Origin: Ostreococcus mediterraneus
Taxonomy: Eukaryota; Chlorophyta; Mamiellophyceae; Mamiellales; Bathycoccaceae
Direction: 5' to 3'
Assembly: GCA_012295225.1 (NCBI GenBank)
Contig: WMKK01000013.1
Location: 358,167 to 422,166, forward strand
DNA: 64,000 nucleotides
The notes beneath the pieces are model-generated. The model was not told the origin of the DNA. It did no database searches and was given only the letters and a program-made list of their open reading frames with translations. Shown in pieces: positions 46,110 to 57,000 of the stretch. Numbering within the stretch: the first letter of the stretch is position 1; every line of letters begins with the position of its first letter. The position numbers and the translations under genes are program-made.

Positions 46110-49100
46110 ATGTCGCCGTCACGCGCGCCCGCGAGCTCGACCTCGGCGACGTGCGAGGTGAAACAGCCGTCAGTGTTATGCAAGGAGATCGAGTCGGCGA
46201 GTTTCAGCTTTTACGACGCCGAGGAGGTTCGGCGCATCTCGGTGAAGCGCGTGACGAACCCGGTGTTGTTCGATGGGTTGAACAACGCGGTACCGGATGG
46301 TTTGTACGATCCTGCACTCGGCCCTACGGATGCAAAGGCGACGTGCGTGACGTGTAAGTACCCTGGGTCGATGTGTGGCGGTCACTTTGGGCACCTCGAG
46401 CTCGTGGTACCGGTGTATAACCCGTTGGTGTTTGGTACGGTGGTGCGACTGCTGAAGACGACGTGTTTTCATTGTCATCAATTCCGCATGCATAGCGATC
46501 GCGTGCGCAAGTTTCGACAGCGTTTATTGATGTTGATGGATGGCGACATTGAGGGTGCAGAAAATTCTGCTGGTCCCGAGGTGAGTAAGAACACGAAAAA
46601 GGAGATGGCTGAGATTTGGAAGGGCGTGGAGAACGAAGGTGACGCCGAGGCGATGGATTTGGACAACATCTTGGACGTGCTCCCTGAGTTGCGCAAGAAG
46701 GGTGGTCGCGCTACTACAACGTGGACATCGGTGACATCGACCGCGGCGCGGAACTTGATCAAGGAGTTTCTATCCATTCAGCCAAAGACGTGCGAGAATT
46801 GCAAAGCTGTGAACCCGTCGGTGAAAACAGAAGGTCACAACAAGATTTTCCGCTCACAGCTCACAAAGCAGCATCATCAGAATAATTTGGCGCGTGGAAT
46901 CGACATTAATGAAGACATGGCGTTCTTGGCGCGGAGTGCGAGCGCAGAAAGCGCCGATTCTCATGAAGGTGCGGCCAAATTGTCTGGAACGGAAATGGAT
47001 GCAAGGTTGATACCGGCGAAAAAGGCGGCAAAGAAGAAGAAACACCAAGGCGACGAGTCGGATGCTTCGACGGATGATGACAAAGATGACAAAGATGACA
47101 AAGATGACAAAGATGGAAGCGACTCTGATGGCGACGGATCTGGAAGTGATCAAGACAGTGAAGAGAGCGATTCGGACGATATGCAAGTGTCTGAGCGCGT
47201 TCCTGCGTCGACCAAGCCGTTGTACATTACGCCGATCGAAGCGCGAGCCTTGTTGAAGCGTCTATGGGGTAAGGAGTTTGATTTCTGTTCGCTTGTGTGG
47301 GCGGCAAATCCACAAGGACGAGAATCTCGGGTATCGGGTGGATTTGTCAAACGCAGTGACCCGTCGAGATTTTTCATTCAGACGCTTCTCGTGACACCGT
47401 CAAAATTTCGCCCGCCGAGTAAGATGGGTGATATGGTGTTCGAGCACCCACAGAACACATCACTCACGGCCATCATTCAAGCCAACTTGAGTCTAGCGGA
47501 ATTGTTTAGAACGCCACCGACGGTGCCTGAGCCACCAGAAGTGCGTGCTGGAAGAGCCGTACGTGCGTGGCTGGCGTTGCAATCCGGCGTGAACCGTTTG
47601 ATTGACGCGTCAAAGTCTGATGGCGCTGACGCTAAGCTCGTCATGGGTATTCGACAGCAACTAGAAAAGAAAGAAGGGTTGTTCCGCATGAATATGATGG
47701 GAAAGCGTGTGAACTTCGCGGCGCGTTCGGTTATTTCACCCGATCCGTATTTGGGCACGAGCGAAATTGGTGTCCCGCCCGTCTTCGCAAAGAAGCTTAC
47801 GTTTCCCGAGCTTGTTACCCCGCACAACGTGGACTTGATGCGGCAGCTTGTAGAAAACGGCCCTGAAATCCACCCTGGCGCGAATGCAATAGAAGATGAA
47901 CGTGGACGAGTGATTCATCTAGATAAGTTTACAGCGGAGAAGCGTGCGGCGATTGCGAAGACACTATTGGCGACCACCGCATCTGGATCAGCGGATGCCC
48001 CAGCGCGACCGTTGGCTAAGAAGGTGTACAGGCACCTGCGCAACGGGGATGTCATGCTCGTGAATCGTCAGCCGACTTTACACAAGCCTGGCATTCTCGC
48101 GCACACCGCGCGCGTGCTCAAGGGACAGCGTACGATTCGCATGCACTACTCGAATTGCTCCACGTTCAACGCAGATTTTGATGGCGATGAAATCAACTTG
48201 CATTTCCCGCAAGACCATCTCGGTCGAGCTGAGGCGTATGAAATCATGCATGGGGACCGACAATTCACCGTACCCACCGATGGCAAGCCACTTCGCGGTT
48301 TGATTCAAGATCACATATGCTCGGGGTTGTTGCTCAGCATGCGTGACAGTTTCTTTGACCGCTCTGAATTCACACAGTTACTGTACAGCGCGCTCGTGGA
48401 CTATTGCGGTGACGCACTTGGTACGATCGATATTCCAGCACCAGCGATGTTCAAACCGCAGGTGCTCTGGACTGGTAAGCAAGTCCTTTCTTCAGTTTTG
48501 GCGCATGTCACGCGCGGTAGACCGCCGATGACGTTTACAGCGCCGTGTAAGATCTCAGCCAATTTTTTCGGCGGTGACGACTCTGGCGAAGACATGCTCA
48601 TCATTCGACGCAACTACTTGTGCACTGGCGTGGTTGATAAAAACATGTTTGGCAAATACGGTCTCGTGCACGCCGTCGCCGAGCTGCACGGTCGCTCAAC
48701 CGCTGGCGCGTTGTTGTCAATTTTGTCGCGTCTGTTTACAAATTTTTTACAAAAGCACGGCTTCACGTGTGGCATGGATGATTTGATTCTTACCCAGCAA
48801 GCTGAACTTGATCGCATCGATGAGCTGGCAAAGGCGGACGATGCGTGTAAGACTGCCACTGCAGAAGTCGCCGAAGCTTCGGGCAAGCCAGACGCTGTCG
48901 TGCAGCAATCCGTCGCCAACAAACTCATCGAGAATCCGGAATGGGGCGCTCAACTCGATATGAAAGCCTCTGGGGCGTTGAACAAGGTAACGTCTGCGAC
49001 AGTCAAAAAATGCCTTCCATTTGGCACAAAGAAGCCATTCTCGAAGAACTGCTTGTCCATCATGACGATTTCAGGTGCCAAAGGGTCGCTCGTCAACTTT

Positions 49101-51416
49101 TCTCAAATCGCCGCCGCGCTGGGTCAGCAAGAACTCGAAGGTCGTCGCGTCCCGCGGATGCCGAGTGGTAAAACGTTGCCGTGTTTTGAGCCATTTGACA
49201 CGAGCGCTCGGGCGAACGGTTACATCGCTGATAGATTCTTCAGTGGGTTAAGCCCTCCAGAGTACTTTTTCCACTGCATGGCGGGTCGAGAAGGTTTAGT
49301 CGACACCGCTGTGAAAACTGCGCGCTCGGGCTACTTGCAGCGTTGTTTGGTAAAAAATCTCGAATCGTTAAAGGTAAACTACGATTTCACCGTTCGCGAT
49401 TGCGATGGGAGCATCGTGCAGTTCCAATACGGCGACGATTGCATCGATGTCACGCGTAGCGGGTACATTTCGCAGTTTGAGTTTTTAGCCGAGAACCCGG
49501 AGCTCATTTTGCTCAACAGCAAGGAAGCTATAGAGCTGCTACCGAAACTCAACAGAGAGAACAGAAAAGTGCTCGAAGAAATCGCACGCGATGATGCCAT
49601 TCCACGATTTTCCACGGAGAACTTTGGTGATCAGCTCGGCGTGCTTCCCGAGAAGTTTAGCAAAGAACTTAAGGCGTTCATCGACTCTCGACCAGCTGGA
49701 TACTTTGCGAGCGAAGGAGCGAAGAACAAGGACATCGGCCGAAACGCATCGTTGGCATCCAAATCTGGTTTAACAGCCGAAGAGTTCGCAATGCTAATGA
49801 ATATGCGATATTTGAGTAACGTTGCGCAACCGGGCGAAGCTGTCGGCGTCATCGCTGCACAATCTGTTGGAGAGCCGTCAACGCAGATGACGTTGAATAC
49901 GTTCCACTTTGCCGGTCGCGGTGAGGCGAACGTGACCTTGGGTATTCCTCGTCTCAGAGAGTTACTCATGGCTGCTTCAAAGAAGTTGCTCACGCCCGTT
50001 ATGGTCTTACCGTTGAAGGAAGGTTGTCGAACAAAGGAGGCGGCTGACACGTTGTGCCGACGCCTGCGCCGCGCCATTTTGGCGGAACTAATCACGAAAC
50101 TGACGGTGAAAATCAGAGACTACGTCAAAGGTGCCGACGGCGTGCTGACGCGCACGTACAATGTGCAAATCACCATGCGCGAAGGTAACGACGACGGTGA
50201 TCCAGACGAAGTGACTTTCAACCAATTCGCCACCGCCGTTAAAAAGAAGTTTGCCCCGATGCTTTTGGCGAGAATCGGCTCTGAAATGAAGAAGGCCAAA
50301 GTAAAGGGTATTATCATCAAAAATGCGGCTAGTTCTGAACAAGGCGCCGCACAAAATGCAAATGACGATGACAAGGAAGAGTTAAGTGATGATGCCGCCG
50401 CTGATGACAAGAAGACAAAGAAGGTCAAGTTTGAGGCAAACGGCGACGAGGATGACGACGACGAGGATGAGGAAGACGACGAAGAAGGTGCAAAGACCGA
50501 AAAGAGAAAGGCCGACGAAGACGAAGCGGATACTGATACTGACAGTGATAGCTCAGATGATTCCGATGACTCGGAATCGGACGATTCTTCGGATGGTGAA
50601 GAAGGCGCCGAGCGAACCGCGGCAACGAAAAAGCGAAAACCAAAGGCCATCGAGCACAGCGATGCTGGAGTCTTGATCTCGGCGGACGCACTCGACGACG
50701 TTATTGAAATCGATGCCAAAAGCCGAACCGTCGAGTTTGANATTCCAGTGGGCATTGTGTCGCCGAATGTACTCGTTCTCGAAATCGCGCAAGACTGCGC
50801 CGTGAAAACCATTGTGCGTGAAACTCGCGGCATCAACAAAACGTTTGTCATCGGTAAGCCCGCTGATGAAGACCCCAGAGGAACGCAGCCACTTTCTGTA
50901 CAAACAGACGGTATATCTTTTGGTGCGGCGTGGTCGCATAGCGATCTCATCGACGTGAACAACATCAAATCCAACTCTGTTTGGGACATTATGCAAACGT
51001 TTGGCGTGGAAGCTGGCAGAGCGACGCTCGTGAGTGAAGTCAGAGCGGTGTTCGGTGTGTACGGTATTGGTGTCGACGCGCGTCATTTATCGCTCATCGG
51101 TGATTTCATGACGCAGCAAGGCGAGTATCGACCGTGCAATCGCTCTGGGATTGAAAAGAGCACGTCGCCATTTTTGAAGATGTCATATGAAACCGCGACG
51201 TCTTTCTTGACAGACTCTACCATTCGGGGTGAGACGGATACGTTGAATTCGCCCTCGTCACGAATCGTTGTTGGACGAACGGTGGACTTGGGCACGGGAT
51301 CATTCGGTCTCAAATACGATCTCACTCGTGGGAACAAACTCGCGAGTTTGATGAAGGGCAAGACTGTCACAACTGGCGGAAAGGAAACAGGAAAGAAAAC
51401 AACATTTCTTGATTAG
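46110..51416 (+). CDS. RNA polymerase I largest subunit (RPA1)
   Basis: A 1768-residue intronless protein. The clamp zinc site CVTCKYPGSMCGGHFGHLEL and CFHC are near residues 70-125. The catalytic Mg site NADFDGDEINLHFPQ is near 685, the bridge-helix region MAGREGLVDTAVKTARSGYLQ near 1057, and GVIAAQSVGEPSTQMTLNTFHFAGRGEANVTLGIPRLREL near 1245. HFAGRGE with the long acidic insert in the jaw (about 1415-1520) distinguishes Pol I from Pol II and III. It transcribes rRNA in the nucleolus. A second acidic insert near 320-360 is coded partly by a 9-bp repeat. One ambiguous base (50741) leaves an Asp/Glu choice. Confidence 0.96.
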   Translation: MSPSRAPASSTSATCEVKQPSVLCKEIESASFSFYDAEEVRRISVKRVTNPVLFDGLNNAVPDGLYDPALGPTDAKATCVTCKYPGSMCGGHFGHLELVVPVYNPLVFGTVVRLLKTTCFHCHQFRMHSDRVRKFRQRLLMLMDGDIEGAENSAGPEVSKNTKKEMAEIWKGVENEGDAEAMDLDNILDVLPELRKKGGRATTTWTSVTSTAARNLIKEFLSIQPKTCENCKAVNPSVKTEGHNKIFRSQLTKQHHQNNLARGIDINEDMAFLARSASAESADSHEGAAKLSGTEMDARLIPAKKAAKKKKHQGDESDASTDDDKDDKDDKDDKDGSDSDGDGSGSDQDSEESDSDDMQVSERVPASTKPLYITPIEARALLKRLWGKEFDFCSLVWAANPQGRESRVSGGFVKRSDPSRFFIQTLLVTPSKFRPPSKMGDMVFEHPQNTSLTAIIQANLSLAELFRTPPTVPEPPEVRAGRAVRAWLALQSGVNRLIDASKSDGADAKLVMGIRQQLEKKEGLFRMNMMGKRVNFAARSVISPDPYLGTSEIGVPPVFAKKLTFPELVTPHNVDLMRQLVENGPEIHPGANAIEDERGRVIHLDKFTAEKRAAIAKTLLATTASGSADAPARPLAKKVYRHLRNGDVMLVNRQPTLHKPGILAHTARVLKGQRTIRMHYSNCSTFNADFDGDEINLHFPQDHLGRAEAYEIMHGDRQFTVPTDGKPLRGLIQDHICSGLLLSMRDSFFDRSEFTQLLYSALVDYCGDALGTIDIPAPAMFKPQVLWTGKQVLSSVLAHVTRGRPPMTFTAPCKISANFFGGDDSGEDMLIIRRNYLCTGVVDKNMFGKYGLVHAVAELHGRSTAGALLSILSRLFTNFLQKHGFTCGMDDLILTQQAELDRIDELAKADDACKTATAEVAEASGKPDAVVQQSVANKLIENPEWGAQLDMKASGALNKVTSATVKKCLPFGTKKPFSKNCLSIMTISGAKGSLVNFSQIAAALGQQELEGRRVPRMPSGKTLPCFEPFDTSARANGYIADRFFSGLSPPEYFFHCMAGREGLVDTAVKTARSGYLQRCLVKNLESLKVNYDFTVRDCDGSIVQFQYGDDCIDVTRSGYISQFEFLAENPELILLNSKEAIELLPKLNRENRKVLEEIARDDAIPRFSTENFGDQLGVLPEKFSKELKAFIDSRPAGYFASEGAKNKDIGRNASLASKSGLTAEEFAMLMNMRYLSNVAQPGEAVGVIAAQSVGEPSTQMTLNTFHFAGRGEANVTLGIPRLRELLMAASKKLLTPVMVLPLKEGCRTKEAADTLCRRLRRAILAELITKLTVKIRDYVKGADGVLTRTYNVQITMREGNDDGDPDEVTFNQFATAVKKKFAPMLLARIGSEMKKAKVKGIIIKNAASSEQGAAQNANDDDKEELSDDAAADDKKTKKVKFEANGDEDDDDEDEEDDEEGAKTEKRKADEDEADTDTDSDSSDDSDDSESDDSSDGEEGAERTAATKKRKPKAIEHSDAGVLISADALDDVIEIDAKSRTVEFXIPVGIVSPNVLVLEIAQDCAVKTIVRETRGINKTFVIGKPADEDPRGTQPLSVQTDGISFGAAWSHSDLIDVNNIKSNSVWDIMQTFGVEAGRATLVSEVRAVFGVYGIGVDARHLSLIGDFMTQQGEYRPCNRSGIEKSTSPFLKMSYETATSFLTDSTIRGETDTLNSPSSRIVVGRTVDLGTGSFGLKYDLTRGNKLASLMKGKTVTTGGKETGKKTTFLD
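47076..47111 (+). repeat. Coding 9-bp repeat in RPA1
   Basis: Four exact copies of GATGACAAA encode a Asp-Asp-Lys run (DDK x4) in the acidic insert of the Pol I subunit. It is in frame and likely length-variable between strains. Confidence 0.9.
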
Positions 51417-51506
51417 ACTAGACATAGCGAATTTGGATTTTTGATAAGAAACACAGATTCAAATAAAGTTTATATTATTAAAATTCAACATCCAACACCA
51501 ATCTGT

Positions 51507-53096
<1,590 letters not shown>

Positions 53097-53239
53097 TCAT
53101 GTCAAGCTGGTCCCACGTCTCGGCGCGTCGCGTCGCGCATCGCTTAGAGGCGCGCAAAGTGTCGCGGCGCGGTGCCTAAATGACGTGAAATATATTAAAA
53201 AGTACTACTACGTGTACACTGGTTCATCGACAGTGGGTC

Positions 53240-53923
53240 ATGAGGAACGTCGGCAAGTCAACGCGCGGCGTCCCGAGCACGCCGCTTCATTTCACGAGAC
53301 TCTTTCAGAAGGACGAATACGGCACTTCACGACGCACACGCATCGACCAAACCATAGCGCGCGAAGAACGCGTATATTTTGGGTTCGAACAAGACCCGAA
53401 TGACGATCAACAACGGCCGCATAGGTGCGGCGCGGGTAACCGATGCGTGTACGCCCGCGGCGCAATCAAGACGAAACTCGAGCCTCTGCGACCGTTCGCG
53501 TACATTTCGCTTACGCCTCAAGCCGAGGCGCCGAGCTTCGCGCGCCAATTCCACATCGCATGCACACCTCTTCTAGCTATCGAGGCCGCGGCGGGGCCGA
53601 TGGATATGAGCGAGGAACGTACGGAGGAACGCCATAGCCGCGTGTTCAACTCAGATGCCTTGGTCAACGCCTCGTTTTACCGCTTTGTTTACTTTTCCCC
53701 AGAAGATTCACCTGACCGCAAATTACTGTCTTCATTTTTCGCCTGGATCATCGTGCACTCGCAAACTGGTGCCAATTTTGACGCTAGCGATCGTGGGACG
53801 CTTCGCCGACAATGGCCGGAATTCAATCGACTCGTCGAGATTGATTTCACGAATGCCGAGCCCCGCGAGGCCGCATTGCAAGCAGCTCCGATTCGCGAAC
53901 TAGAAGATAAAGACTTTCTTTGA
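53240..53923 (+). CDS. Unknown protein
   Basis: A 227-residue ORF with no family I can recognise. The composition is balanced and not repetitive, with segments such as FYRFVYFSPEDSPDRKLLSSFFAWIIVHS that look like a folded domain, two Cys near HRCGAGNRC, and an acidic end ELEDKDFL. The start ATG follows an AT-rich leader. It converges with the UvrB-UvrC gene (131 bp between stops) and is divergent from adenylosuccinate lyase. Probably a lineage-specific gene. Confidence 0.5.
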   Translation: MRNVGKSTRGVPSTPLHFTRLFQKDEYGTSRRTRIDQTIAREERVYFGFEQDPNDDQQRPHRCGAGNRCVYARGAIKTKLEPLRPFAYISLTPQAEAPSFARQFHIACTPLLAIEAAAGPMDMSEERTEERHSRVFNSDALVNASFYRFVYFSPEDSPDRKLLSSFFAWIIVHSQTGANFDASDRGTLRRQWPEFNRLVEIDFTNAEPREAALQAAPIRELEDKDFL

Positions 53924-54054
53924 TCCCGATTGTACGTCGTGTTTTCTTTTTGATCCTTTCTGATCTCATCATAAAATCTCTCGTAACTGAATTCGTTTTA
54001 AATGTCTTCTTCCTTTGTGATGATTGTACGTACTGTGACTCGTTGCGCACAATG

Positions 54055-57000
54055 TTAAGCCGTGAATGATTGTAAACGCTCTTCTCGACGGCGCGTGCGA
54101 TGCGCACCGAGCGCGACGGCGTGAGCACTGTCACGGACGGCACGCAGAAGCTTGAGTGACTGGTCTTTTGATGCGACGGAGACTTTGACACCGGCGACGG
54201 CGTGCGCGCCAGATGTCGAGCGGGTCGGGATCCAGAGCGCTTCTTCACCGCTGGATCGACCTTTGGCGAGTGCGGCGAGGGCCACAGTGCGCTGCGGCCG
54301 ATTTGAGTTTGCGTATGGCGTTACTGTGGTGGATGTGGATGCATCGCTGTCGTCATCGATCATGTTGGAAATGACGACGCCGTGCGCCTCGAGCGCCGCC
54401 GCCGCGGCGGTGAGCTGGCCGACGCCGCCGTCAATCAAGAAAACATCTGGGAGCGCACTTTTGGATGCCAAGCGTGCGCCGATGGATTCGGCAATGCCAC
54501 CATAGTCGTCGCTCGGGGTGACCTCGTCGCTCAATTGGTAGCGTTTGTGTTTGAGCGGCATCGCAGAGCCGCCTTCAAATCGGACAAAGGAGCACACGGC
54601 ATTCGTCCCGGCGAGATGGCTCACATCCACACCTTCGATACTGTGCGGAATTTCGGACAATCCGATCGTATCGCGTAGGTGTACGGCAGCGATGGATTTT
54701 GTCGCCGTCATGCGCGCGGATTCGTCTGCGTTTTCGAGTGCCATCGTGGCGAGAGCTTCGAGTAGCGTTCCCTCCTTGGCGGCGCCATGGTGTAAGACTT
54801 TTCCCTTTGCAGATTTCGCTCCTACGCCGAGCGTTTTCAACGCTGATCGTAGGTTGAGTGGCTCGGCAACTGCGTGAGGGATGTATACTAAATCAGGTCG
54901 TTCGACAAACTCGCCCGTATACATTTGTTCGGCGACGATCTGCGCGGCTTCGGCGAGCGTGGCATCGGCGATATCATCGTCTGCGCTCGCGTTTGGGACC
55001 TCAATCGACGTACCGAGCACATCGACGATGACTCCTTCGCGGACTTTGATGATTTTAACCGCGCAAACACCGGCACCGCTACTTGCGGCGGCGATGACAT
55101 CTATATTCCAATGTTTTGCCACAGAGTCGGCTTGAAGAAGCGCCGCGAGCGATCCTCTCGATCCTTGGCCACGTTCGGCCTCCTCCTGGGCAGACACGCG
55201 AATCTCCAAGGCGGCGGGAATATCTCCTTGCCCCTCGAGCATTGCAATTGCTTCTTCATATTTAGCATCTAAAACGAGCGATGCAACTTCGGAAACGAAC
55301 TGCCATCGCGCAACCGCGGCTGTTTCGCCGAATCGTGAGCGAAACGATACGCCGCGTAAATCTAACGCGCGCTCTAATACCCCCATCATTCGGGTCGCTG
55401 CCTCTCGCGTGGGCAACGTCCACACTCGAGCTCCCCGAGACGCCGCAGATTGCGCTTCGTCTTGGAATTTCGCGACAAATATTTGTCCGACACCATTCTT
55501 CGACGTGAGCACGATTCGCGCCGATTCGGGCTTTGGCGCGTCCTTCAACAAAATATTTAAGGCGGGACGCTCGCGCTGGATCAGGCGCGCTTCGAGCGCA
55601 AGCGCATCGGCTTCGCCACCAGGTGTGAGCACTGAATCGAGCATACGAGCCGACGCGAGCAGCTTACGATGCCGAGGTGACGATTGAATCAACGTCGGAG
55701 CTAAATAGTGTGAGGTTCTCGAGCGCAAATTTTTCGCCTTGCCAACGTACAACACATTCCCAGCCTCGTCGAGCCAGCGATAAACGCCCGTCTTCGCTGG
55801 CATGTCACGTGATAATCCACGCAAGCGCTCGACGTGCGACGCGTCGATGCCGTACGCGTCGAGCACGTTTTCGGCTCTGAGCTTTTCGCCCTCTTCCAAT
55901 TCGGCGGCGAGTTTGAGCGCATCGCTTGGCTTCGGTCCTGGCCGAACGCGGCCACCCTCGCGTCGTTTGCGCCAGCTCTGTAACGCTTTTTCAACTGCTT
56001 CAGTGTCCACATCGGCGCGATCAGACGTGAGCGCCACAGATTGTTCGACGGCCCATTTTTCTTTCTCAGACTCGATTTCATCCGCCATGACTTCAAATAA
56101 CGACAACGTTGACGTGCTTGAGCCGAGTGTAGCGGTCTTGGGCACCATTTTATTGGCGACATTATACTCGTGCTGTTTGACACGTCTGCGGTCGACTTCA
56201 GCCATGGCTTCTTTCATCGCAGCGGTGGTGGAGTCGGCAAACAGGATGCATTCGCCGTTTTTGTTGCGTGCGGCTCTGCCCATCATTTGCATCAATGATC
56301 TCGCACTTCGCATAAAACCCGGGATATCGGCGTCGAGAATTGCTACGAGGGATACTGACGGTAAATCGAGGCCCTCCCGAAGCAGCTGCGCGCCAACGAT
56401 ACAGTCGAGTTCTCCCTTTTGGAGCTTGGACAGCTTTACCGCGCGTTGCGGCGCTGTCAATTCAGAGTGTACCCAATCTGCCCGAACGCCGTGAGCGTTG
56501 AGATACATGGCCAAATCTTCAGTATCTGCTTTCGTGAGTACGCACACTAGCGAGCGTTCGCCCAGAAGCGCGCGTTCGCTCACACGTTGTGCGAGCGCTT
56601 CGAGTTGATTTTCCTTTGCAATAACGTGCACCGGCGGATCCAACACGCCGCTCGGCCGCACAACCATATCCACCATCGAATCACTGTCTTTACCTCCCAC
56701 CCAGCCGGTTTCGACGTCGCCTGGCGTCGCGCTCACCAACAACGCTTGCGGCACGCGTTGCCAGAACTCTTCACCCATGAGAGGTCGATTGTCGAGCGCG
56801 GATGGCAATCTGTATCCAGCGCCGACGAGCGCGGTCTTTCGGCTTTTGTCGCCTCCGTGCATCGCGCGAAGTTGAGGGAGCATCACATGTGACTCATCAG
56901 CCACAAGGAGCCAATCACGACGGGCTTCCGATCCGCCGTCGGCCGAGTAAGAAAAATAATCGAGCAGCGTCACTGGTGGCTCCTCTGGTTTAGCGCCGCG

